This document shows, in pieces, positions 30,916 through 41,087 of a DNA stretch of 44,673 nt (positions are counted from its first letter, which is position 1; every line of letters begins with the position of its first letter). Where the stretch lies: positions 31,375-76,047 of the forward strand of contig WELB01000238.1 of assembly GCA_009602725.1 (NCBI GenBank), given 5' to 3'. The position numbers and the translations under genes are program-made. Source of the stretch: Spirogloea muscicola. Lineage: Eukaryota > Streptophyta > Zygnematophyceae > Spirogloeales > Spirogloeaceae. The notes beneath the pieces are model-generated. The model was not told the origin of the DNA, did not search any database, and worked only from the letters and a program-made list of their open reading frames with translations.

Positions 30916-31572
30916 CCCGTTCCAGAGAAGAGGGGCTAGCAAAGCCAGCCCAGAAAAGACTGGACCATGCCCGCAGGCCTCAAAGTCCAGAGATCACTGA
31001 TGAGTGCTTCAAGTTCGTGGCCACTTGATTCGCGGTGTGCTTCGGAAAATTAAAAACTCTCTCGGAGGTCTCAGGAGAAAGAAGAAAGCGCGGCCAGGTT
31101 GACTGGTGGCTGGGAGAGGCCAGCCCAAAGAAACTAAGCAGCTACGGATCACTCAGTAACCCCTGCTAAGCAGACTCAGGTCAGAGACGCTAGGCTCCTG
31201 GAGGTGGGTAAAACCTGCGTTGTCCATTCCTTCTCCAAAGGAATCCAAACAAAGTCTGAAGGAGCCGGAGTGCTAAGGACTAGGACTAAGACATCAGCCA
31301 GGGAACGCTTAGTAAGCTCTAGTCAGGAGATGCAAGTCTGAGTAGCTGCCGTGTGCTCGCCCGTAGAGAAGAGGAGCTGGCAAAGTCAGCCCAAAAGTTT
31401 TTCGGGCTTTGTTAATTCCTTGTTCTTGGCTGGCCTCTCACAGCCACCGCCCACTGCTGATATCGTCTTCTCTTCATTCCACGCGCACCGTGCGCCTTCC
31501 CCTGACACACGCTCGTGCTCCACAGTGCCACTGTGTCGGCTCCAGTTGGCCACCCTTTCGCAGGGAAGAGAT
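30916..31572. other. Shards of several LINE 3' UTRs
   Basis: 30927-30965: GGGGCTAGCAAAGCCAGCCC variant hairpin. 31075-31130: variant C UTR (GCGGCCAGGTTGACTGGTGG...GAGGCCAGCCC). 31148-31206: family A coding end in minus orientation. 31345-31400: GAGCTGGCAAAGTCAGCCC variant. No gene of another kind is recognised. Confidence 0.55.
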
Positions 31573-31755
31573 CGTGTATTAGAAAGAAATGTAGGCCAAA
31601 TGGCCAGGTACAAAGGCAAGCACATCTAAAAATCTACAGAACCTACAGCAGATTGACCCGCTCAATAACCACGGGTCAAAACATAAAGGTCACTACTCGA
31701 TGCATGAATACTAGATGCCAGGAACGGAGCCCTTCTGCCACCTACTAGAGCTGCC
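31573..31755 (-). repeat. LINE family B 3' end and UTR, third copy
   Basis: Nearly the same as 19797-19960: terminus CTTTCTAATACAC, hairpin in CTGGCCATTTGGCCTAC, then GAGCGGGTCAATCTGC and the coding end ACCCGTGGTTATTGA. It is truncated at 31755. Confidence 0.75.
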
Positions 31756-32110
31756 ACCCTTTCGCAGGGGGGCTCTCTAAGTCAGGCCTCCGGCTTTCCG
31801 GCTTTTGTGGCGGCGCTCCAGCTCCCCAAGTTAGCTTGTCGGATTATTGGTGCTCACCCGTGGGTACCGAGGTCACCCTAGGCACCTTAGTTTAGGTCTC
31901 CGTATTATATAGCCCTGTTTAGTTTGCCCTAGACTCTGCCTGAACAATGTATCGGGCTTGAATTGGCCTCCATATCATTTCATGCGCCCCGCGCGCTTTC
32001 CCTTGCCCACTAAGCCCTACGTATGCCCTCCCTCACCCTCCCCGCCGCCACCGGCGCCGTCCGCCGCCCGCTGACCCGCGTGCGCCGGCGCCCCCGCCGG
32101 CCCCGACGCC
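31756..32110. other. Upstream part of the long LINE B copy or spacer
   Basis: Pyrimidine-rich with GCGCCCCGCGCGCTTTCCC at 31983; a loosely similar word occurs at 31478 and 36092. It may be the 5' UTR of the LINE that follows, but its 5' boundary cannot be fixed. Confidence 0.35.
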
Positions 32111-35100
32111 ATGCTGGGGGCCGCTAAGAGCCGCGGCGGCTCGCTGGCAGCTCTTCGCTTCGGCGCGCCGCTCGCTCTTACGGCACCCGCCGCACGACTG
32201 CTGCGAGGGCCGCCAATGCCTCAGGGGCCACCCTTCCCATCCTCCCAGCGGCCCCTCCAGCTCCTCCCCCTCTCCCGGCTCCAGCGAGTGCAGAGGCCGC
32301 CGCGAGCGAGGGTCGCAGCCCTCACATTGTGCTCACGCCTGTGACGACCACGACATCAACGTCAACACCGGAGCCCGAGTTCCTTGGCGTAGGAGTGTCT
32401 GCGCCTGTCGAGCCAGCACAGCTGCTTGCGCGTCCAAGCTCGGCCAAGTCGGATGCACACGCCGAGACCCCGAACATGGCCGCGAGTTGGCATTGTCGTC
32501 AGCCCACCACGATCTAGTGCCTCCCCACCTGGCGGCCTCTGCGTTGGTTGGCTCTGCTCCGTCCCTCTCCCCCCCCCAGCTCCACCCTTGCACTCTCCAG
32601 TTCATCCCCCAGTGCCCGCTCCGGAGCCGCCACCGTTGCTCCCTCTACCTCCTCTGTTACCTCTACCTCCGCCGCTGTCTGAGCGGTTTGTGGAAAGCTG
32701 TCATCAAGCTGGAAGCCGCCCTGGATGCCATCGTCGTCGGCAGGGCCGCTCTTCTCAACAGCGCCCAGCCCACACTAGCCTCGGAGAGGCCCCATGCGCG
32801 TGGGTCCCCTGTCAGGGCTGCCAGCGCGGTTCCAACAACAGAAGAGGGTTGGCAGCTCATGCTCGACACTGCCGGAACCACCAGAATGGAGAAGAGCAGG
32901 CAGCAACGTCGCACCTGCCGGGCACAGCCCGTCCTCCACCATCTCCCTCTCCCGAGAACTGGCATTGGGCAGCCACAGTGGACCTCCTCCCCCTCCTCAT
33001 CCTCGACGACCTCCACAACCTACACCACATTCCAAGATGGGCACGACGTGGGTGCTGCAAGGTGCTGACGCCCATCCTCTCACACGTGGAAGCTGACCCT
33101 CTGGACGAGGCGGCCTGGGCGTTGTACCTGCTCTTACCCAAGCTCGTGCTTGGCCCTCTTCCCCCCTTTGGCGTTGGTGGCCGCAAATGCCTTCCAGACA
33201 GGTTGGCTCGCTTCGCCAGCGGCAGGTGGGAGGAGCTGGCCCAGCAGCGTGCAGCAGCTGCTCGGGTCGCGCTCTTAGAACGACGTGCACGTGGAGGCAC
33301 CCGCAACCAGTCCTCTCAATAGTCCATGATTGGCAACCTAGTGCGTGCAAGACGCTTTGGCAGAGCAGGAGAGCTCTCTCGAGCCGCTCAGGCCCTCTGC
33401 CCCGACCCCTTGGCAGCATAAAATGATGCCACTGAGGCCACCTTGCGCCAGCTGCATCCTCCTCCTCAGCACCCTCTTGAGCCCTGGGTTGGCGAGCTCC
33501 CCACTCCTCTTGAACTGTCAGCAGAGGCGCTCCGCACGGCCCTCACCAAAGCCCCCCGAATGGTGCCTGGAGGCCCTTCTGGATGGCTCTTCGAGCACCT
33601 ATGGGACCTCTTCCAAGATGGAGACGAGAGAAGCTTCTCCCTGCTCCTCTCCACCTGCCGGCACATCACCAGAGCCACCATTCCCCCTCGCATCGCCGAC
33701 GCTCTCAACACCAGCCACCTGCTGGCCCTGGCCAAGCCGTCAGGGGTGGTGTGAGGCCCATCACCATGACGGAAGTCATATTATGCGGCTGGTGACCAAG
33801 GCTTTGTGGGGCGAGCTGAAGCTGTCCACCGATTTTTCACCCCACCAGTTTGGTGCTAGCATGTCCTGCGGGGCAGAGGCCCTCGTCCACGGGATCCGAG
33901 CGGCTCTCTATGTCAAACCGTCACACATGGTCCTTGGATTGGACAGAGCCAGTGCGTTCTACGCTGTGGAGTGCAGCGCCATCATGGAGGAGCTGCATGA
34001 TCACTTCCCCTCCTTGATCCCCTATTTCCTCATGGCCTATGGCCGGCCATGGCGGCTGCTGTGGCATGCGGAGGAGTCTTGGACGACCTTAAGGTCCACA
34101 ACAGGCACCCGCCAGGGAGATCCCCTCAGCCCCATACTTTTATTTGGCACGTTCCTGGGCACTGCGTCGCACCCAGAGCCTGCACCCCAACCTCCTCCTC
34201 CCCTCCTACGCCATTGACACACATATCGTCGGCCCATTGTCAAAAGTCATGGCGGCTTATCCCTTACTCGTACACGAATTGAGCACTATGGGCCTACGGG
34301 TTTGCCCCACCAAGAACGTGGCATGGTCACCACGTGGTCTCCCCACCAACCTCCAGCTCTCACCAGGCACCAGACCCCGGCCATTGGGCTGGCTGTTCTC
34401 AATGTTCCCCTCAAAACACCATCCCACGTAGCGGAGGACTTACGTGAACGACTGCAGCAACACCTTGCCCCCCTTCCCTCCCTTCCTCTCCTCGGAGATC
34501 CGCAGCTGGCGCTGGCACTCCTCACTCGCTGCATAGGCCAACGCGCAGGCTACCTGCAGCAGACAGTCGCCCCAGCCGACATGGTGGGCGAGCTGTACAA
34601 GGATTTCGACACCTCCCTCCTGCAAATTCTGGCTTCCCTCATACAACACCCATACTTCCCCTCACCTTCATCCTTCTTGTACAACACCCATCCTTCCCCT
34701 CACCTTCATCCTCCTTGCAGGCATCCCACACGACTGGGCGGCCTGGGCTGCCGGTCACTCGAACAGACGGCGCAGGCAGCCATTCTCGGTTGCTGGCACC
34801 AGGTTGCCTCCCTTCTCCCCTTGCGCTTCCCTTGTCTGGCTGGCCCTGCAGCCGACGTGGAGGAAGGCTCCTTGGCATTCCAAGTGCAATTGAGGAGCAT
34901 CCGCGAGTCAGCAATCTGCTCCTTCCCCTCCCTGCAATCCCTCTTCACTCCCTTCTCAGCGCTTGCCCAAGCATCGGACAATGGGGCACAGGCCAGACTC
35001 GTTGCTGCAGTTGAGGATGAGCGTCGCAAGACATTGAGGAAGATGCCAGATATCAGGACCAATCTAAGGAGTCTGGCACGTCTCACATCACTTCCAACAC

Positions 35101-35902
35101 CTGGGACAACAGACTGGCTCACAACGCACGCCATTAACAACGCATTCAAAGTCAGCCCCGAGGCATATTGGACGCTTCTCCAGCTGATGCTAGGCCTGCC
35201 CTCGACCTGCCTGATTGGAGTAACTCAGTGTGAGTGCGGCTTCCGTGCGGAGGGCAGAGACCTTGCCACCCACATGCTGTGTGTGTCCCACAGGCCCTGA
35301 GGTGGTGGGCGTCCATAGTCTCCTATGGGACGCCCTGACGGACCTGATGCGCGACGCCAGCTACCGTGCCATTGTGGAAGTGAGCATTATAATACCCATC
35401 ACCACGGATCCCCAGGGACGCCATCACCGTCGCACCCCGGACATTGTGGGTGTACAATCTGGCGGAGGCCCACGAGCCTTTGTGGATGTGGTGGTGACGG
35501 AGGCATACAAGAGCTCCGGCTCGACGCACATTGCGGCCACGCAGCGGGAGGTGCTGAGCAGAGAAAGCTTCGACACTACTCTGACAACCCCCACAGCGAT
35601 CACCTCCAGCCGCCGGCAATTGACATTTTCGGCTGCATGGGTCCTCGCTTCCACTCCTTACTGGAAAATATTGCAAGTTTGGGATATGCTCGATGTGAGG
35701 ATATTCTTCCCGCTCAGATGGGCATGCCGGCAGCCTACTTGTCATTCTTGCGACGCCGAGTGGCAGCTTGTCTGCAGCGAGCTCAGGCTCATTGCATCAG
35801 AAAGCTGGTCGAGCCTTAGCTGGTAGCTCAAGAGCTCGTCGATTGCCGTCCGGTATTTGGGCATCAGTTAGCGACCTCTATGTGATGACTCGTGGTTACT
35901 GA
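32111..35902 (+). pseudogene. LINE family B polyprotein, nearly full length, frameshifted
   Basis: This is the most complete LINE in the window. It starts in Pro-rich sequence. A C2HC finger CQGCQRGSNNRRGLAAHARHC lies at about 32810-32872, like the N-terminal fingers of R2-type LINEs. RPDRLARFASGRWEELA-like sequence follows at about 33200. The reverse transcriptase has KAPRMVPGGPSGWLFEHLWD (33550-33610), VLGLDRASAFYAVE (33930-33975) and TGTRQGDPLSPILLF (34104-34148). The catalytic box reads YAID at 34207-34218, so the first Asp is lost. A post-RT region follows (GLGCRSLEQTAQAAILGCWH). The C-terminal finger is CECGFRAEGRDLATHMLC (35229-35282). The endonuclease is RRTPDIVGVQSGG-GPRAFVDVVV (35434-35500), then KLRHYSD. 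The end is SVSDLYVMTRGY, stop at 35900-35902. At least five frame changes. Confidence 0.85.
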
Positions 35903-35995
35903 GCGGGTCAGCCTAGCAGCAGGTGATGTACATTTTTGTCAATGTGCTTGCCTTTGTACTTGGCCACACAGGCCCTCCATCTCTTGATACACACT
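35903..35995 (+). other. LINE family B 3' UTR with palindromic hairpin
   Basis: Contains CTTGCCTTTGTACTTGGCC then ACACAGGCC and ends TCTCTTGATACACAC. The reversed copies at 19205-19300, 19797-19860 and 31573-31640 share the same order of words. Confidence 0.75.
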
Positions 35996-36771
35996 TATGC
36001 CCTCATGCCCACCAAGCGCCCTCCTCCCCACCCCACGTGCCTCCGCTCAGCTCAGCTCACCGCACTAGCTTGCTTTCTAACCCCCCTCCATTTCATGCAC
36101 ACCGCACACCCTCTCTCTGCTCCGAGGCCGCGGGGCCCCTTCACTCGCACCCTGCCCTCTCCCACTCCATGCCCCCACTGCCTCTCCCGCCTCCTGAATT
36201 CTGGGGACGCCAAATCCTGCTCTCCAGCCATCCCCCCTCCCCACCTTTCTCCGGGCCACCTGTTTCTGCGCAATTCCTGTTGCATATCACGCTGGACCCT
36301 GCCAAACCCCACAGCCACCATGCCTCGCCTGCCGAGCACCCTCTCTTGGACCTACGAACCACCATAACCTTGGGCCATCTGCTCACTGCTGCGATGCCAT
36401 GGGGCAGGAGGCGGCCACAGGCTTCTGCCTCACGGTCGCCGCAAGGGCAGGCTGAGGCGCTGGTGAGGCCAGAAGCCACATGCTGCAATGTCTTCGAGCA
36501 GCGGGAGGGTGCCAGCGTTCCCTCTCTCGGCCAAATCAAGCTGAAGCAGCTGTGATGCCGCTCGTGCCTGCCAGACACCCTAAGGGTCTGCCAGTTGCGA
36601 CTTGTGTCGCGCTCGAGGTAAGAGGCCTGCAAACCACAGCAGTGGAAGGAACCGTTATGGGGATGGGCTTGCCCATCTATGAACGCACGAAGGTCTGGAC
36701 CTTTACGACGATCACCAGTCTATTGCCCTGTTTTCAGCAGCACTCACCTTGCTTGGCCGACATCACTCGCA
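35996..36771. other. Intergenic stretch; possible 5' fragment of another LINE
   Basis: A plus-strand frame runs through PPLPLPPPEFWG to CNVFEQREGASVPSLGQIK before TGA at 36553-36555. The C..(C)..R...S...L pattern faintly recalls the N-terminal LINE finger at 32810 with its Cys/His partners mutated. From 36560 to 36771 nothing is recognised; this is the downstream flank of the TM9SF gene. Confidence 0.3.
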
Positions 36772-39700
36772 TCACTCGCACTTGATGGAGCGGTAGATGT
36801 GCCTGACGAAGGCCAGCGATGCACGGAACCCTACCGTACCGAGCATGAGGAAGAAGCCATAGCACACACAGGCCATGTATCCAAAGAAGAAGGATGTCTG
36901 CATGAAGCCTGTCATCTCCGATCTAGCATAGTAGTAGTAGAAGCAGTAACCAAAGACAAACAAGCCCGTCGATCCTCCGCAGAGCAAAGACCTGTAGCGC
37001 GAGCGGGAAGGACAGCACGAGGCTGGTCACTTTGTCGGAAGGTGGGCTGACGGGGTGCTCATAGCTGGTGACCTGAGCTTGGACAGGACCAAGGTGATCA
37101 TGCTTCACTCAAGAGGGGTGCTGCATTACCTCCACCACCACTCGTGATCCTCGACAGCAAGCTGGAAGTATGTGAGGGCGATGGTGATGAATGCTGTTAC
37201 AATGATGAGGATGATGAACACAATGAAAAGGATGCTGTAGATTGTGTAGACTTTGTGGCCCCAGACGCTAGCAAAGATGTAGTAGAGCTCGATGTAGATA
37301 GCACTGAAGGGCAAGAAGCCAGCCATGGCCATCTGCGGGAGACTCTGGCGATACCAAGGTAGTGCAGGAACCTCCCTTGGATATTTGGTTGTTCGACAAG
37401 GCGCCTGCAGCATAAGCAGGGGGTGCCCATGGTCAAGAAGGTCAAGAAGGAAAAGCCTAGTCTTGGCGAGCTTGGAGAGTATCCAGGCACTCTACGTGTT
37501 CGTCCTTCGACTCCGCCCGATTCACTACTCTGCAAGATGAACCTCATGGACTGCCCAGGTGAATGAGGACCTGCACTAGTGGACTGAGCAGGAGTTGCTC
37601 TCTCCTCCCTATTCTCGTCTCTCTTCTCTTCACACGACTGTTGTTGCGTACCTGGAATTCAGACTTGCTGTTCTTGCCAGCAATTCCTCCAAGGACAAGA
37701 AGGGGAGAGGTCACAAGCGTCCAGATGAGGAGAATGACGACTATTGTGCCAAAGGGCAGCGCAGCTGTTGAGTTGTAAGCAATGGCTATGGTATTGTTGA
37801 CAGCAAAGGTCATGAAGACTGGGCCACAAAAGAGACAACCCGTCAACAATACGTTCCTAACCTGCCACACCACCAGCATAATATGGATGTCAAGGCGTCA
37901 CGTCCTACAGCTGCTGGAGTTGCAGACATGCATCTACTACACCAAGTGCTGTTAGCATGCTCATTCAACAAACGATCAGGACATCGAGGTCATCTGACAA
38001 CTTAGTCATCCCATCATAACCCCCAGAGTTTCCCTTTCAGGAATTACCCAGTTGGTGCCCTCTAGCTGCTTGTAGAACGAAGCCGCTGTGTACCCAGCAA
38101 TTCCAGACGTGAGTGCATAGATGACTACAAGAGCAGTGTACAGTGCACCCCGATTGTAAGGGTAGAAGACACCAATGAGGGCCAGCATGAAGATGAATAT
38201 TGCCCTGCTCGAACAATAAGCCCGGTCTTATCTTGAGCAGGTAGGCCTGAGCCATTGCTTGCTACATTACCAAGTCCAATATTCGAGGATAAGAGGTTTT
38301 GCCTTGATGACTGGTGATGCCAGTGTCTGTCATCAGCTACAAGGATGCTGGCAGGTTTGCTGGAGGACCTCAGTCAACTTCCAAATAAGACTGCACGACT
38401 TACAGAGCAAGTAGCTGAGTGCCGCTGCCAAGTATTGCACTGAATAAGCTCTTATAGGGAGGGAACCGGAAAACGTCCCCGTGGATGTACTTCCAACCAG
38501 TTTCGTCCTGATCATCGAGCGCCTCTTCATCACGGGAATACCTGTTCAAGTACAGTCAAAAGCCATTCTCTGTATTAGATTGTACAATCTGCTGCAGCGA
38601 GAACCACACCCACCAACCCATGAGAATGATGTGTCCTTCCTGCCTTGTACATCACCACTCTCCCGTGAGGTGGAAGCATCAAGCATCCCCGGCTGTATGA
38701 GGTTCTTCAAAGCAGCATGACTACAAAGCGGCAGTGCAGAAACGGATCAGACACCGATATGTTGAAGCAGATAAGTAATAGGACGAGACGATTGGTTGGA
38801 AAAGGTCCAGGCAAATGAGTGCGTACTTGATGAAGTCATTCTTGAGCACACGCATGAGGATGGTGGACAGAAAGCCCGTGAGGAGGAGGACTGTGACACA
38901 GGAGTTGAGGATGGAGAACCAGTGGATCTCAAGGTGCTGGGGCAAGAACGAGTACTTCGAGTATTTTTCCATGCGCTTGTCAAAGGCCTTGTCAGTGTCT
39001 TGCCACGTGGCAGAGTACGTAAACCCCACTTCGATTGGCTTGTCATCGGTGATGTCCACCGTGTGCTGAGGATCTGTTGCGACGTTGATCTCAATCACAC
39101 GGTCGTGATTGCAGAAGATGTCGAAATGCATGTGGGTGAAGAGGAAGTAGCGGTGATTGTCCTGCAAGGGGCAGTAGGAGCAGCATCAGAGAAGCTGACG
39201 AATCTGCGTCAGAAGCCAAGGATCCGTTGATGCTCATGAAGTATTGCCCTGCTTTTGCTGCCCTCCCAGCTTGTGCATGCAACAACCAATGACACGATTC
39301 CCCAGTCACAACATAGACTTACTAGAGTGCTCCACTTGGAGCTTCTGTAGGTTGCATGCAGGAACTATTGGAAGGCACTGTTGGAAGGTGACAAGACACG
39401 GAACCAGAAGCCATAGCTTGGCTCCTTGACGAGGCGACGGTTTGTGCTGGACTGCAGGTGCACACCTTCTCATCAGGCTCCACTTTGCCAATGAAGCCCC
39501 AGATGGGAAGGTCGTCGTAGTACATTTGGAAGTAGTAGTCGTTCTTCACAGCCTTCCTGAATGCCTGCATGTCCTTCTGGTTCAGCTCCCTCTTGCAGAG
39601 AAGCGTCTCCTTCGGATAGTCGGTTCGGAATCGGAGCTTGTATGCTGCGTCCATCATCCTGTCACCGTTCAGAACCTCGCCCAAGTCCTCCGTCTTCTCC

Positions 39701-40452
39701 TTGAGCCCGGCGCCTGCGTGCGTGCCAGAATCCCATCAGCGCATGGCCTGATACCCCGCTTCGGACGCTTTGCCTTCTGCCGCACAGCCGTGTCCTCCAG
39801 ACCCCTTGGACACTGTCTCAGTCGGATCGCAACACCTGCTCACAGGTGGCAACTGCAAGTCGTGGTCCACTCTGTGACAACTGAGGAATGGCGGGGTGAC
39901 AGCCGCTGCACGCGGGACGCACGCAAGTGAGAGTGACGCTCCTCACCAGGCCGGCAGAAGGGCAGCTCGAAGTACTTGTACGTTTCGCTGCAGGCGGCGC
40001 CAGGCAACAGGCAATGGTCAAGCCTATCCAGCCGGAGCTCTCAGCCAGAGCCCGTCGGGTGGGTTCCGGGACCGCGGGATGCCAGGCAGAGGCACGCACA
40101 TTGGCATGCAATCCTGGGGGCCTTTCCACACGGTGAAGGCCATGACATGGGCGGCAGATTGGACAGTGCGGCGGCGGAGGGAGCCTCGTTACGACGACTG
40201 CTGCGTCGCGTGGGCCCGGATGGATCTGGCTGGCCCGTCGAACGGGGTCAGGGCGAGGCGAGGAGGGGGGGGCGCTCACCTGGGGTTGTGGAAGGGGCCG
40301 ACCTTGTTGGCGTACAGCGGTACCTCGTCGTCGGGCTTGTACCGGTGATCGGAGCCGGAGGCGGCGCTGCCGGCGGCGCCAGCCAGAAGCAGCAGCAGGA
40401 GCGGCAGCAGGCGCGGCGGCGACGGCGCGCGCTGGGGGGCGGCGGGCGCCAT
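36772..40452 (-). CDS. Transmembrane 9 superfamily protein (nonaspanin/EMP70)
   Basis: Nine exons on the minus strand: 40280-40452, 39947-39987, 39466-39713, 38827-39161, 38404-38541, 38048-38204, 37652-37861, 37130-37404 and 36772-36991. All introns are GT-AG; 1797 bp, 598 aa, the usual TM9SF size. Residues 1 to about 31 are a signal peptide ([17 protein letters not shown]). The luminal domain has [44 protein letters not shown] and [13 protein letters not shown]1 starts at about residue 236 after [12 protein letters not shown]. Further conserved blocks are [40 protein letters not shown] and [15 protein letters not shown]. The protein ends HIYRSIKCE, a K-x-E C-terminus typical of the COPI/Golgi retention signal of this family. 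TM9SF proteins act in the Golgi/endosomal system in sorting and adhesion-related trafficking. The gene looks fully intact. Confidence 0.95.
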
Positions 40453-40524
40453 GGCGGCGCAGGAGCGCGGGGGGGGGTGGGGCCGGAGAGCCGGGGCTGG
40501 GCCGTTGGGCCGTTGGACCGGGCG

Positions 40525-40582
40525 CCACCGCCACTGCCACTGCCACTGCCACTGCCCACTGCCACTGCCACTGCCACTGCCG
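40525..40582. repeat. Hexanucleotide repeat (CCACTG)n
   Basis: About eight CCACTG units with one extra C in the middle (CTGCCCACTG), 73-130 bp upstream of the TM9SF start codon, so in its 5' UTR or promoter. Confidence 0.85.
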
Positions 40583-41087
40583 CGGCCCCTTCCCCACTAG
40601 ACCGGCCGGTGACCGCAGCAACCCACCACCCCAGCCCGGCTCTCCTCCTCTTTTTTCCGGGGGCGAGGGCTGTGGAAAGCCAGCCCGCTAAAGCCTTGAA
40701 GAGCCGGAGGAGGATGGTGTTCCATCCTACTCCCCCTGCCTGTCCTGCAGAGCTGATTTCGCTTTTCGCTCCTCGCAGGCACCGCTTGGCCCCGCCCGCC
40801 CATGCTGCCAGCCTGGTTAGTCCGTGGCACAAACGACATGACAAGCTAACCCACTCCTGCCCATCATCACTCTCCACGACTTGCACAGAATGCCGGCCTC
40901 TCACTTCCCTTGCAACCTACAGGGCAGCACAGGCGGCAAGCACAGCAGACTGGGCTGCGTGCCTATCAGTCTGTCAAGCTACAGTACTGTCAGCCAAGCT
41001 ACAATCTCGCAAGTGTCCCTTGAAGCTCCGGTGTCATCACCATCTCTTAGTGCAGTGGCCTACCTGCCACCGGCGGCCACCTTGCCA
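40583..41087. other. Intergenic region between TM9SF start and pseudouridine synthase stop
   Basis: Holds the TM9SF promoter side and the pseudouridine synthase 3' flank. No TATA-like box, RNA gene or open frame of note was recognised. Confidence 0.5.

Larger units (their letters stand above)
31990..35995 (+). mobile_element. LINE family B element with restriction-like endonuclease
   Basis: A single-ORF architecture (N-terminal finger, reverse transcriptase, C-terminal finger, PD-(D/E)XK-type endonuclease) defines the older endonuclease class of non-LTR elements, which includes the R2 and NeSL groups. No APE-type endonuclease is seen upstream of the RT. The exact clade is not decided here. 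The 3' boundary is inferred from the shared ...ATACAC terminus of the other B copies; the 5' boundary is a guess. Confidence 0.7.

Noticed and set aside
17365-35995. Zepp/L1-type LINEs
   Set aside because: The readable copies have a C-terminal restriction-like endonuclease and no APE domain before the RT.
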